Assembly: GCA_910577035.1 (NCBI GenBank)
Contig: CAJTKW010000051.1
Coordinates: 1-24,837, forward strand
DNA from: an uncultured Acetatifactor sp.
Lineage (GTDB): Bacteria; Bacillota; Clostridia; Lachnospirales; Lachnospiraceae
DNA length: 24,837 bases
Direction of reading: 5' to 3'
In this document: one piece after another, positions 7,655 through 16,406 of the stretch
Numbering within the stretch: position 1 is the first letter of the stretch
How the letters are laid out: each line of letters opens with the position of its first letter
The notes under the pieces: model-generated
What the model saw: only the letters and a program-made list of their open reading frames with translations
The model's database searches: none
Told to the model about the DNA's origin: nothing
Made by a program: the position numbers and the translations under genes

Positions 7655-7926
7655 ATAACCTCATCATCAAAGGTAATGGCAATCTTCAGCACCTCTTCCT
7701 GACCGGCAGCACTGCCGTCCACAGGGTTCATGGTATCAGCCTCGCCGCCATTTGATGAATACCCTGCCCCGCCCCCTTTGCCGCTCTCATCGGAAACGAC
7801 CGACATTCCCCTGCCTCCGGCCGTCTCTGCTGCTAAAAGCTGCCCCCGGCTCTCCCATAGACCTAAAAACAGCAATCCCGCCATCAGATCAAAAAGCAAG
7901 ATTGCCGTACCGATTTTCTTCATCAT
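7603..7926 (-). pseudogene. Polysaccharide deacetylase, 5' part, truncated by element insertion
   Basis: The frame encodes a basic start (MMKK), a hydrophobic signal or anchor (IGTAILLFDLMAGLLFLGLW), a Gly/Ser-rich spacer, and then EEVLKIAITFDD. ITFDD is the first catalytic block of NodB-type polysaccharide deacetylases (carbohydrate esterase family 4), which remove acetyl groups from peptidoglycan or related glycans outside the membrane. After these residues the homology is lost, and 20 unrelated residues (EVIIGLSQ...) lead to a stop supplied by the element. The whole catalytic domain of about 190 residues is missing, so no enzyme is made from this copy. The rest of the gene should be found at the other end of the element. 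The start is one of two adjacent ATG codons with only a weak GGGAG upstream. Confidence 0.75.
7655..7664. other. Inferred element/chromosome junction inside a deacetylase gene
   Basis: Reading the minus strand, the chromosomal gene encodes KIAITFDD and then switches to EVIIGLSQ, whereas deacetylases of this family continue with GPH. The last family-consistent codon is 7663-7665 (GAT), followed by GAG. The next bases lead straight into the terminal repeats. The crossover is therefore within about ten bases of 7660. A GA dinucleotide at the break would suit a TndX/TnpX-type large serine recombinase, which is inference only. Confidence 0.6.
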
Positions 7927-8000
7927 CGCATCCCGACTCCCGGATTTCCACTTCCCTCATAAGAGTATATGAGACAGCCGGAAGACATATTCTGGTGTGT

Positions 8001-8022
8001 AAAAAGTCTGCTAAACAGACTT
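8001..8022 (-). terminator. Rho-independent terminator after the cysteine desulfidase gene
   Basis: On the minus strand the sequence forms AAGTCTG-TTTAG-CAGACTT followed at once by a T run: a 7-bp stem, a 5-base loop and a U tract. It lies about 45 bases after the stop at 8067 and ends that transcript before the broken deacetylase gene. Confidence 0.85.
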
Positions 8023-8066
8023 AGGGAAATGCTGATGAAAGCGCTTCCCCGGAAATTCTTCTCACA

Positions 8067-9335
8067 CTACTCCAGCATCATCTTAATGATTTCCCTGTCT
8101 GTCTGGTGCATGCCGACTTTACCGATGTACCCTACACAGCTGATGGTCTCTCCCGCGTCTTCCTTCAGGATTCCGGTATAAGCCTCGTATTCCTTATTCT
8201 GCATGGCCAGGTAATGGGCCATCATGGAAGCATCCAGACTGGAGGCAATTTTGGCCGCACAGGAAATCTTGGCGCCGTCGCAGATAATACCCGGAATATT
8301 AGCCAGGGTATTGTCGATAGTAGCCTTGATCTGCGCAATCGTTCCTCCTGTCATATAGGTAATGGCAGCCGCCGAAGCGCAGGATGCGGATACGGCCCCG
8401 CAGAACGCAGACAGCTTTCCGATAAATTCCTTTTGGTAGATTGTCAGCAGGCCGGAAAAGGCCAGCGCGCGGTACAACTTCTCCGTGGGAATATTCTTCT
8501 CCCTGGCATACACAATCACCGGAACCGAAGAAGCAATACCCTGATTGCCGCTGCCGGAATTAATGATTACCGGCATATCACAGCCACCCATACGGGCTTC
8601 CGATGCAGCCGCCGCAAACGCCTTCATCCGGGTGACCACCCCGTCCGCATAGGATTCCCGGATCACACGGCCGATGCCGATGCCGTAATCTCCGGAAATC
8701 CCCTCATAGGCTATGTCCATATTGTAACGTATCTGACGTTCAAACACATCCCGGATCAGCGTAAGCTCCACCTCATCCGCAAAGGCTTTGATCGTTTCCA
8801 GGGTAAGCCCGGAGCGGTCGGTGAAACAGCCCCTGCCTGCCGCTTCTCCCGTCAGCTCATAGACAGTCTGCCCGTCCCGGGTAATGGATACAATATTGGT
8901 ATGAGTATGTCTGACCTCCACCTCCACCGTATGGCCGGACGCATGCAGCACAATCATAAAATGAAGGGGAATCTCGGAATCCAGGAATTCCACCCGGCAG
9001 CACCCCTTTTTCAAAAGCTCCCCTGCCCGGGCTCTCTCCTGATCGCCTGTCCTCTCCAGCACTTCCATGCCGGCGGCGGCATCGCCCGCCAGCGCCCCCA
9101 GAATGCACGCCGCTTCGATGCCTGTCAGTCCGCCGGAATTGGGTATGGTGACACAACGCACATTCTTAATCATATTTCCCGAGCATCTGGCTACAATTCC
9201 CTCCGGCTCACAGCCAAGCACTTCTCTTCCCCTGGCGGAGGCATAGGCCAACGCAATGGGTTCCGTACATCCCATGGCGGGAACCAGCTCTTCCCTGATA
9301 ATACTGACGAATTCTTCCTGTAATGTTTTTTCCAT
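8067..9335 (-). CDS. cyuA: L-cysteine desulfidase, CyuA/YhaM (UPF0597) family
   Basis: This protein of about 422 residues belongs to the serine dehydratase-like UPF0597 family, whose studied members use a [4Fe-4S] cluster to split L-cysteine into pyruvate, ammonia and sulfide in the cytoplasm. The N-terminal signature VPAMGCTEPIALAYA holds the first cluster cysteine (about residue 23). Further cysteines in KLSAFCGAVSASC and IICDGAKISC are placed as expected for the other ligands. INSGSGNQG is a conserved glycine-rich loop. A GTG 12 codons upstream (9371) is also in frame; I prefer the ATG at 9335, which gives the family's usual MExxL start. The gene stands alone between its own promoter and a terminator. 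L-serine or another small amino acid is a possible alternative substrate. Confidence 0.88.
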   Translation of the reverse strand: MEKTLQEEFVSIIREELVPAMGCTEPIALAYASARGREVLGCEPEGIVARCSGNMIKNVRCVTIPNSGGLTGIEAACILGALAGDAAAGMEVLERTGDQERARAGELLKKGCCRVEFLDSEIPLHFMIVLHASGHTVEVEVRHTHTNIVSITRDGQTVYELTGEAAGRGCFTDRSGLTLETIKAFADEVELTLIRDVFERQIRYNMDIAYEGISGDYGIGIGRVIRESYADGVVTRMKAFAAAASEARMGGCDMPVIINSGSGNQGIASSVPVIVYAREKNIPTEKLYRALAFSGLLTIYQKEFIGKLSAFCGAVSASCASAAAITYMTGGTIAQIKATIDNTLANIPGIICDGAKISCAAKIASSLDASMMAHYLAMQNKEYEAYTGILKEDAGETISCVGYIGKVGMHQTDREIIKMMLE

Positions 9336-9421
9336 TTTCTCGTTTCCCTGTATCTGTCCGCATTTTCTCACGCAGACACGCGATCAATCGCTTGCTGCAT
9401 CGGTGAAGTTCTTCTTACATT

Positions 9422-9450
9422 ATCATACCGCAGATGAAAGAATTCGTCAA
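9422..9450 (-). promoter_or_regulatory. Sigma-A-type promoter of the cysteine desulfidase gene
   Basis: On the minus strand TTGACG (9445-9450) and TATGAT (9422-9427) are separated by exactly 17 bases. The predicted transcript has a leader of about 80 bases before the ATG at 9335. The leader holds a small GCGAT/ATCGC hairpin but no riboswitch that I recognise. Confidence 0.8.
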
Positions 9451-9527
9451 AGGAATCATACTCTTACCATCGGGCTTTTCGTGAAGCCTTCACCCGCCTC
9501 CATACCGTAAACCGTTCTTTCCATATA

Positions 9528-10335
9528 TCAGCCTGCATTAACATAGTCTGCCATCGCGGTTGCCTGCCATATTATACGCCTTCTGATTATAATGAAATTG
9601 ATCCTTCATTTCGTGAATATAAGGTGCAAGGCTTGCGGCCAGCACAAAACCGTGATCCTGCCGGCATAATGCCTCCTGGGCCATGCGGATCGTCCCATAG
9701 CGCTGATCCCATTCTCTTCCGGTGAGACCGTTTACTGTACCCGGATACTCCACATAATTATAGTGTCCCGTCTGTACCAGAAAACACCTTTCCACTCCAT
9801 GTGCCTGAAATACGCCGATGATTTCTCTCGTGTTTGCTGTATACTCCTCTACGGTCCGCCCGGCATCCCCGTCGCTCTCTCCCTGACACCATACTATAAA
9901 TATTTTATCGATCCCATAATGGCTTTCCAACAGAAAACCTTTTGCCTTTTCCAGTCTGTCAATGGCATCTGCCAGGTATAGTTCCTTCCACTGAACCGTA
10001 TCGGAACCTCCAACGGAAGCAGATACCCCTACAATCCTGCGGCCGCTCAGGCTATAATAGGTATCGATCACTGCACTGACCATACTTCCGGCACGCTTCG
10101 AACAGCCCTCCGAATCATAATCCCAGATGGCCCCTTCCCTGTCTTCTCCAAGCCCAAACGGCTCCCTGACAGGCAGCAGCTCACCGGGCCTGCTGACTGC
10201 CTTATATTCATAGCCTGCCAATGAATTGCAAAGGATTGCTTCGGCAACGGTTCCGCGCCCTGACATATTGGATTGTCCGGCAAATACCACCAAATCCACA
10301 TGTTCCCTGTCTGTACCGTTTCTGTCCAAAAGCAT
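9528..10335 (-). CDS. SASA/CE6-type carbohydrate acetylesterase, probable frameshift at the C-terminus
   Basis: The protein carries the SGNH-type hydrolase blocks of the sialate O-acetylesterase (SASA, DUF303) family: FAGQSNMSGRG with the nucleophile serine, GVSASVGGSDTVQW, VWCQGESDGD, and a late DQFHYNQKAYN with the catalytic Asp-His pair. It should remove acetyl groups from glycans; the exact sugar is not shown. No signal peptide is visible, so a cytoplasmic role is likely. I chose the ATG at 10335 because GGAGGG lies at ideal spacing. Longer starts reach back into the terminator of the MCP gene. In frame it stops at 9538 with GNRDGRLC. Skipping one base near 9558 instead gives AMADYVNAG and a stop at 9528, which fits the family's YVN-type end better. 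The frameshift may be real or a sequencing error. Residues before it are intact. Confidence 0.75.
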
Positions 10336-10411
10336 CTCAGTCCCTCCGTAGTCTACCGGATACGTGTCCGCCGGCCGAATAGATTCCGCCCATACCAGGC
10401 GCACCACCATC

Positions 10412-10440
10412 AAAAAGGAAGCCTGTCACCAGGCTTCCTT
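10412..10440 (-). terminator. Strong terminator closing the chemosensory operon
   Basis: On the minus strand an 11-bp perfect stem, AAGGAAGCCTG with CAGGCTTCCTT and a 4-base loop, is followed by a T run. It starts about 15 bases after the MCP stop codon at 10456. Confidence 0.93.
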
Positions 10441-10455
10441 TCTCATTACATCTTA

Positions 10456-12237
10456 TCAATACTTACCAAAATCCCCGTCCAGGGAAATGATCTGCTCATT
10501 ATCACTGTAGGAGCTTGACGACATACTGCCGAAGGATCCGCCCTGGCCGCCTGTCAGCAGCTTGTACTGGCTGATCAGCTCTCTCAAGGTAACAGCCTGG
10601 TTGGAAAGCTCCTCGCTGGCTGCCGCACACTGCTCGCTGGTAGCCGCGTTGGTCTGCACCACCGTGGAAACCTGGGAGATAGCCTGGTCGATCTGGGAAA
10701 TAGCCGTTGCCTGGTCATTGGAGGATGCCGTAATATTGCTGGTCAGTACTACGATCTCATCAATAGACTTTACAATGGCATCCAGAGACTTTGCAGTCTC
10801 TTCTGCAATCTTTGTACCGGTAGCCACCTTGCGGATAGAGTCCTCGATCATCTCTGCGGTCTCGCCTGCTGCGGAAGTACTCTTTGCTGCCAGATTTCTG
10901 ACTTCCTCTGCCACCACTGCAAAGCCCTTGCCATGTACGCCTGCCCTTGCAGCCTCCACGGCAGCGTTCAGTGCCAGAATATTGGTCTGGAAAGCAATAT
11001 CGTCAATGGTCTTGATGATCTTGGAAATGGTCTCCGAAGACTCATTGATGCTGTCCATAGCCTGGATCATGGACTTCATCTGCTCATTACCTTCCGCAGC
11101 CATATCCTTGATATTGTGTACCAGATTGCTTGCCTGGCTTGCCTCTGTAGCATTGTCTTTCGTCCTCTGTGTCACTTCATCCATAGAAGCGGTTACCTGC
11201 TGCAATGCGCTGGCCTGCTCCGTAGAACCCTGTGCCAGAGCCTGGCTGGCATTTGCTACCTGCTCGGAACCAACGGTGATCTGGCTGCCTGCCTCCCTGA
11301 TATTGTTCAGGGTCCTGTTCTCGTCACGTACCAGCTTCTGCAAAGCCTTTCCAAGAACGTCCCTGTCGCTGCGAAGCTTCACGTCGATGGTATAATCGCC
11401 CTTTGCAATCACATCTGCAACCCTGACCTGATCCTTGATACCGTCTGCCATCTTGGCAAAGGCATCCATCAGATCGCCCAAGTCGTCATTGTGAATCTTC
11501 TGGCAGTCTACCTCCACATCACCGTCCTCCAGCTTCTTAGCTGCAACGGTCAGCTTTTCGATAGGAAGGGTAATCGCACGGGTCACTACAGCCGCATATC
11601 CGAAGCTGATGAAAACCGCGATGACAGCCACGGCAATCATGGCGCCGATCAAAGCGTACATCTGAGCATTCACCGCATCATTATTCTCATCGGAATCCTC
11701 GGTCAGCATATTAATCAGGGTTATGGTTTCTGCCTCCGCGGTATTGGCCAAAGGCACACCTTTCTCCAGCAGTTCGTCCACGGCTCCGTCCGGATCTCCG
11801 GCTACTGCCCTGGAAATCTCGCTTTCCATAGACGTAAGCCACTGATTTGCAGCGCTCTCCACCTTCTGATACTGGGTCTCGATGTCGGGATTCAGGTTAC
11901 CCAGGTTCTTCTTGAACAGGTCCAGATTCTCGAACATGGCGCTGTGATACTCCTCAATCTTGTCTGTCTGTGCCTTTCTGCCTGCGGCATCATCATAATA
12001 ATAGAACAGGATATTTCTGGTACAAACCTTAATGTTTGCGAAGTTAGTGAAAGCATTTGCCACATAGTACTGGCTCATCGCATAATTCTGATACCGGTTG
12101 GTACGTACTTTGCTGATATTGGTCGCGGTGAACAGGCCGACCCCTGCGATGATGACCATAAATGCCAGCATCACTCCGGTGAACATTCTGATCTTTAACT
12201 TTACAGGCATGTCATTAATTGAAAATTTCTTCTTCAT
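10456..12237 (-). CDS. Transmembrane methyl-accepting chemotaxis protein
   Basis: The 593-residue receptor has a first membrane helix at about 17-38, an extracytoplasmic helical region of about 150 residues (39-190) of four-helix-bundle length, and a second membrane helix at about 194-218. A HAMP domain (about 215-270) and a long signalling coiled coil follow. The hairpin tip reads IDDIAFQTNILALNAAVEAA followed by RAG and GKGFAVVAEEVRNLA, the contact site for CheA and CheW. The ligand cannot be told from the sequence. The C-terminus is a flexible Gly/Ser-rich tail ending in SLDGDFGKY; the NWETF-type CheR tether is absent, although an aromatic-acidic end is present. It has a good AAGGAG site, lies 30 bases after cheW, and is the last gene before the terminator. 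It is probably the dedicated receptor of this cluster. Confidence 0.93.
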   Translation of the reverse strand: MKKKFSINDMPVKLKIRMFTGVMLAFMVIIAGVGLFTATNISKVRTNRYQNYAMSQYYVANAFTNFANIKVCTRNILFYYYDDAAGRKAQTDKIEEYHSAMFENLDLFKKNLGNLNPDIETQYQKVESAANQWLTSMESEISRAVAGDPDGAVDELLEKGVPLANTAEAETITLINMLTEDSDENNDAVNAQMYALIGAMIAVAVIAVFISFGYAAVVTRAITLPIEKLTVAAKKLEDGDVEVDCQKIHNDDLGDLMDAFAKMADGIKDQVRVADVIAKGDYTIDVKLRSDRDVLGKALQKLVRDENRTLNNIREAGSQITVGSEQVANASQALAQGSTEQASALQQVTASMDEVTQRTKDNATEASQASNLVHNIKDMAAEGNEQMKSMIQAMDSINESSETISKIIKTIDDIAFQTNILALNAAVEAARAGVHGKGFAVVAEEVRNLAAKSTSAAGETAEMIEDSIRKVATGTKIAEETAKSLDAIVKSIDEIVVLTSNITASSNDQATAISQIDQAISQVSTVVQTNAATSEQCAAASEELSNQAVTLRELISQYKLLTGGQGGSFGSMSSSSYSDNEQIISLDGDFGKY

Positions 12238-12267
12238 GGTAAACTCTCCTTCTTTCTGATTATTCCT

Positions 12268-12783
12268 TTATGCTTGTTCTTCTTCCCGAACCTCTTCAAG
12301 AAGATCCAAATCTTCCTGCTTGATCAGCTTCTCCGGATCCAGCAGCAGCTTCATGGTGTCTCCCGTTCTTGCCAGACCATAGACATATTTGCTCTTTTCG
12401 TTATCCTTGTGTCCTCCCAGGGTCGGCGGCGGCACCACATCCTCATCCATAATGTCATCCACCTCCGCTATCTTCTCCACAATCAACCCTATCACCGTCG
12501 ATTTCACATCGATCACGATAATACATGTCCTGTCCGTGTATTCCACCGGATCCATCTTAAATCTCACACGAACATCAATCACCGGAATGATCTTACCACG
12601 AAGATTAATCAGGCCTTTAATATAATCTTCGGCTTCAGGTATTGCTGTAATCGGCTGCATCTGGATGATCTCACTTACGTAACTGATGCTGATGCCGAAA
12701 AACTCCCTCCCTGTCTGGAAGGTCATGAACTTTCCTTTCGAGGCGTCTTCTTCCAGCAGTTCTTCTTTTAATTCATCCGCCAT
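12268..12783 (-). CDS. cheW: CheW-type coupling protein
   Basis: This 171-residue single CheW domain (about 17-160) contains FGISISYVSEIIQMQPITAI and the conserved NLRGKIIPVIDVR with the arginine used in array contacts. An acidic tail (EEVREEEQA) follows. It couples the MCP to CheA at the membrane-bound array. An AAAGGAG site precedes the ATG, and only three bases separate it from the cheA stop, so the two are co-translated. The insertion PPPTLGGHKDNEKSKYVYG after the second sub-barrel is longer than in minimal CheW proteins. Confidence 0.93.
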   Translation of the reverse strand: MADELKEELLEEDASKGKFMTFQTGREFFGISISYVSEIIQMQPITAIPEAEDYIKGLINLRGKIIPVIDVRVRFKMDPVEYTDRTCIIVIDVKSTVIGLIVEKIAEVDDIMDEDVVPPPTLGGHKDNEKSKYVYGLARTGDTMKLLLDPEKLIKQEDLDLLEEVREEEQA

Positions 12784-12786
12784 GTG

Positions 12787-14919
12787 CTATCTCCTTTCCT
12801 CCTCTATCATCAACCCTCCAACGTCCAGGATCAAAGCAATACTTCCGTCTCCGAGCTGTGTACAGCCTGAAAGTCCTTTCACCTTTTTCACATATGAAGG
12901 AATCGGCTTGACCACGATTTCCTGTTCCTGAAGTATCTTGTCAATCAGCACGCATATCTGCTTGCCCTCATGCTCCACTACGACCACAATACCGTCTTCA
13001 AGCTTCGTCTTTGCTCCCGGCAGATCATATTTCTCACATAAACGGATAAAGGGGAAACAGTCGCCCCGCAGAACAAGAAATTCCTCCCCGCCGGGTTCCT
13101 GTATGAGCGCATCCTCAGTCACACTGATAAACTCCTTGATGGATGCCATCTCAATCACAAACGGTGCCTCGCCTACCTGTATCACAATGCCGCTGATAAT
13201 CGCCAGGGTCAGAGGTATCACCAGGGTCATCTCCGATCCCTGTCCCTCCACACTGTCGATCTCAAGGCGTCCGCCAATGGACTGAATGTTTTTCACCACC
13301 ACGTCCATTCCCACGCCGCGCCCGGAATACTCCGTAACCTCTTCCTTGGTGGAGAATCCCGGCAATGTAATAAACTTAAATATATCCTTCTCCGAAAACT
13401 CACTCATCGGCTTATCGCCGATCAGCCCGTTCTCCAGCGCCTTGTTATAGAGCTTTTCCTTATTCAGGCCCTTGCCGTCGTCCTTAACGCTGATATACAC
13501 CTTTCCGCCTTCGTTCTTGGCCTCCAGGGTAATTTTGCCCTTCGGCTTCTTCCCGTTGGCCTGGCGAATATCAGGATTATCCTCAATACCGTGGTCCACG
13601 GAATTTCTGACCAGGTGCATCAGCGGGTCGGAAATATGCTCGATAATATTTTTATCCACTTCCGTATTCTCACCGATGACCTCAAAGTCTATATCCTTAC
13701 CCAGCTTTCTGGAAGTATCAAAGACAATACGCCGCATCTTCTGGAACACATTGGTAAGAGGCATCATCCGCATGGACATAATCACGTCCTGCAGCTCCGT
13801 GGTATTCTTGGCCAGCTGTGCCGCTGCCTTCTGGAAATTGGTAAGATCCAGTCCCGGCACCTTCAGATCAGGATTCTGCAGCACCGTAGCCTCTGCGATT
13901 ACCAGCTCTCCGATCATATCCATGAGGGCATCCATCTTCTCCACGTTCACACTGATTACGGCCTGCTGCTTCGGCTGGTTCTTCGCCAGGGTCTTGCCCT
14001 TTCCCGTCTCCTTGGACTTGACTACGTAATCGCCGGGCGCAATGGGAGCCTGCTGCTTCTTATCGTCCTTTGCCCCGCCCTTATCCTCGTCGAGGTTGAT
14101 CTCGATGGGCGGCGCCTCCCGTCCGAACTCCGTCAATGCCTTGCCGTATTCCGCCTTATTGATCTCTTCAAAATCAATGGTCTCCGCCTCGGAGCTGTCA
14201 ATCAGCTCCATGACCTCATCCTTGGAAGCCTTCGTCTGCAGCAGCATATGAAAGCCTTCTGCCAGAATGCTGTCACCGCTTGCTTCATTGGACAGAATAT
14301 CCTCCGGGGTATAAAGCAGGTCCTCCGCCACCTCCTTCAGTGCATAGGTTGCGCTGTAGGCGCGGATATTGCTCATCTGGGTATCGCTCCTGTAATGAAT
14401 GACAATCCGATAAAAATGGCTGTCATCCGCCGCCACCGGCGTAATGTAGAACTGGGTGGGCTCCTCCTGCTTGTTGGCCTTGGGAAGCCGGATTCCCTGT
14501 TTCTTAATCTCTCCCTTGAGCTCACCCAGGAATTGATCCAGATCCTCCACCAGCTGCTTTTCGTCGCCGTCCGGATTGCTTCCGGCCTTAATCTTATCCA
14601 GCTCACCCGTGATAAAATCGGAAACGGCAAGCACCTTTTCCACCAGCTCCATGTGGGGCACATCCTCCGGATGGGATTCCCTCAAATAATAGAATACATC
14701 CTCCAGCTTGTGGGACACCGTCTTAATGTTTTCATACATCAAAACAGCGGACGACCCCTTTATGGTGTGCATGATACGGAAAATTTCATTAATATCAGAA
14801 TCGTCAAAGCAATCTGCATCCTGTTTTTCCAAAACAATGCCTTCCAGCTTTTCCAGCCCCTGGTAACTCTCATACAAAAACATGGAAAGCATGCTGTCTG
14901 TGTTAAATTCTTCTGCCAT
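12787..14919 (-). CDS. cheA: Chemotaxis histidine kinase CheA
   Basis: This 710-residue kinase has the full CheA order. The N-terminal HPt domain (1-105) has phospho-acceptor His51 in IMHTIKGSSAVL. A P2-like domain lies at about 160-255, followed by a charged linker with a Lys/Gln-rich stretch. The dimerisation helices lie at about 315-385. The ATPase domain shows the N box HLVRNSVDHGIEDN, the G1 box DDGKGL and the G2 box GRGVGMDVV. A C-terminal CheW-like domain (about 565-705) binds the array. It phosphorylates CheB and the CheY-like receiver next to it. The ATG follows GGAGGAAGT. Only about 32 bases separate it from the receiver gene upstream. Confidence 0.95.
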   Translation of the reverse strand: MAEEFNTDSMLSMFLYESYQGLEKLEGIVLEKQDADCFDDSDINEIFRIMHTIKGSSAVLMYENIKTVSHKLEDVFYYLRESHPEDVPHMELVEKVLAVSDFITGELDKIKAGSNPDGDEKQLVEDLDQFLGELKGEIKKQGIRLPKANKQEEPTQFYITPVAADDSHFYRIVIHYRSDTQMSNIRAYSATYALKEVAEDLLYTPEDILSNEASGDSILAEGFHMLLQTKASKDEVMELIDSSEAETIDFEEINKAEYGKALTEFGREAPPIEINLDEDKGGAKDDKKQQAPIAPGDYVVKSKETGKGKTLAKNQPKQQAVISVNVEKMDALMDMIGELVIAEATVLQNPDLKVPGLDLTNFQKAAAQLAKNTTELQDVIMSMRMMPLTNVFQKMRRIVFDTSRKLGKDIDFEVIGENTEVDKNIIEHISDPLMHLVRNSVDHGIEDNPDIRQANGKKPKGKITLEAKNEGGKVYISVKDDGKGLNKEKLYNKALENGLIGDKPMSEFSEKDIFKFITLPGFSTKEEVTEYSGRGVGMDVVVKNIQSIGGRLEIDSVEGQGSEMTLVIPLTLAIISGIVIQVGEAPFVIEMASIKEFISVTEDALIQEPGGEEFLVLRGDCFPFIRLCEKYDLPGAKTKLEDGIVVVVEHEGKQICVLIDKILQEQEIVVKPIPSYVKKVKGLSGCTQLGDGSIALILDVGGLMIEEERR

Positions 14920-14951
14920 ACTTCCTCCATTCTAAAGGATTTCTCTGACGT

Positions 14952-15344
14952 TTAAATCAGCTCCAGCTTTTTCAACACCTTTTCGAATTTCTCCATATCG
15001 ATAGGTTTTCCTGCATAAGCTTCGCAGCCGAGCTCAAACGCCATCTTAACATTGCGCTCATCATTCAGCGCCGTAGTCATGATTACCTTGACGCGCTCGC
15101 TCTTTGGTATGCCCTTCTGAGTCTCAATATCCCTGATTGCCTTCAGAACCTGGTACCCGTCCATGACCGGCATCATCACATCCAGACAGGCCAGGTCGTA
15201 CGGCTCCCCGTCATCCAATGCCATCATAAAAGCGTCTACCGCTTCTTCCCCATCCACCATCACATCGCACTCTCCGTACTGTGACAGCTGTTTATCCATA
15301 AACTTCCGGCTGGCGAAATCATCTTCTGCCAATAAAATTTTCAT
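14952..15344 (-). CDS. CheY-like single-domain response regulator
   Basis: This stand-alone receiver domain of 130 residues has the acidic pair AEDD near the N-terminus, phospho-acceptor Asp55 in CLDVMMPVMDG, the switch threonine in IMTTALND, and Lys113 in YAGKP. A short insertion (DDGEPYDLA) precedes the phosphorylation strand. There is no output domain, so it must act by binding a target. Its place between cheB and cheA makes CheA the likely phosphodonor. No flagellar switch gene is visible, so a motor role is not shown; it could act as a phosphate sink or on another machine. I chose ATG 15344 over the GTG one codon upstream. Confidence 0.88.
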   Translation of the reverse strand: MKILLAEDDFASRKFMDKQLSQYGECDVMVDGEEAVDAFMMALDDGEPYDLACLDVMMPVMDGYQVLKAIRDIETQKGIPKSERVKVIMTTALNDERNVKMAFELGCEAYAGKPIDMEKFEKVLKKLELI

Positions 15345-15373
15345 CACTGAACTCTCCTTTCCTCATTTTATGT

Positions 15374-16393
15374 CTATTTGCTCAACAGGCGGTAAACCTC
15401 GCCTGCGATCTCAGTGACCGGCTTCTGTATCTGTACCGCGCCCAGGTCAAATGCCACCTTCGGCATCCCGTATACGACGCAGGAGGCTTCATCCTGGCCG
15501 ATGGTGCGGGCACCGGCTTTCCGCATGGACAACAGCCCCTTGCCTCCGTCTCCGCCCATGCCTGTGAGAATGACACCCACCGCATTCTTACCGGCAACCT
15601 TGGCCACGGATTCAAACAGTACTTCCACGGAAGGGCAGTGCCCGTTGACCCTGTCCGTCCCCTTGCACTCCACCTGGTATTCGCCGTTTACCCTTACAAG
15701 GCGCATATGTCTGTCACCCGGGGCAATGAGTACCTGTCCCGGAAGAACCCTGTCCCCGGTGGCAGCCTCCTTCACGGCTACCTCACACTGATTGTTCAGG
15801 CGGTCCGCATACATCTTGGTAAACCCGGGAGGCATATGCTGCACGATAACCACGCCGGGAATATCCCTTTTGAACCGCTTGACCACCTCAAAGATAGCCT
15901 CCGTTCCCCCCGTGGAAGCACCGATGGCGACCACGCTGTCCTTCCCGCCTACAATGTGCCCCGTCACCGCCACGTTTTCCACACGCTTCAGCCTTCCGAC
16001 CTTTGCAGTGGACGCAATCTTGACTTTCGCGGCCAGCTCCTGGGTCAGAAAATCATTGAGCTGCGCTTTATTCATGCTCTCCGGCTTTTTGACGAAATCC
16101 ACGGCACCCGCATCAAGGGCGTCGAACACCTTGTCGTTTAAGGCGCTGAGCATAACAACGGGAAGCGGATACTGGGGCATCAGCTTCCTCAGGAATTCGA
16201 TGCCGCTCATTCTCGGCATCTCCACATCCAGCGTCATCACGTCCGGCTTATATTTGATGATGGCATCCCGGGCTTCGTATGCGTCCTGGGCCTGGGCCAC
16301 CACATCGATGTTAGGATCGGAATTCAGCCCCTGCACGATCATATTGCGCATCATCATGGAATCATCTACGACCAAAACCCTGATCGGTCTCAT
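15374..16393 (-). CDS. cheB: Chemotaxis protein-glutamate methylesterase CheB
   Basis: This protein of about 339 residues has an N-terminal receiver (1-120) with VVDDS and phospho-acceptor Asp56 in TLDVEMPRMSG. A C-terminal methylesterase domain (about 155-339) shows the catalytic serine in GASTGGTEAI, the histidine in QHMPPGFT and the aspartate in TGMGGDGGKG. It removes methyl groups from the MCP when phosphorylated by CheA, giving adaptation. The frame extends upstream into cheR, but ATG 16393 has AGGAGGG eight bases before it and gives the usual MRPIRVLVVDDS start. It begins about 14 bases after the cheR stop. Confidence 0.94.
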   Translation of the reverse strand: MRPIRVLVVDDSMMMRNMIVQGLNSDPNIDVVAQAQDAYEARDAIIKYKPDVMTLDVEMPRMSGIEFLRKLMPQYPLPVVMLSALNDKVFDALDAGAVDFVKKPESMNKAQLNDFLTQELAAKVKIASTAKVGRLKRVENVAVTGHIVGGKDSVVAIGASTGGTEAIFEVVKRFKRDIPGVVIVQHMPPGFTKMYADRLNNQCEVAVKEAATGDRVLPGQVLIAPGDRHMRLVRVNGEYQVECKGTDRVNGHCPSVEVLFESVAKVAGKNAVGVILTGMGGDGGKGLLSMRKAGARTIGQDEASCVVYGMPKVAFDLGAVQIQKPVTEIAGEVYRLLSK

Positions 16394-16406
16394 AATGTCA
16401 GCCCTC

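Noticed and set aside
8106..9323. Plus-strand frame of 405 codons opposite the cysteine desulfidase gene
   Set aside because: It is the antisense of a conserved enzyme and has no recognisable motif of its own.
9451..9537. Possible terminator after the SASA gene (GTGAAGGCTTCAC palindrome)
   Set aside because: The stem is only five base pairs and no T run follows on the minus strand.
10336..10413. Longer N-terminus for the SASA esterase
   Set aside because: It would begin at a TTG inside the MCP terminator hairpin tail without a ribosome binding site, whereas the ATG at 10335 has GGAGGG at ideal spacing.
13591..14955. Plus-strand frame of 454 codons opposite cheA
   Set aside because: Its Leu/His/Ile-rich composition is typical of an antisense shadow, and cheA on the other strand is complete and well conserved.
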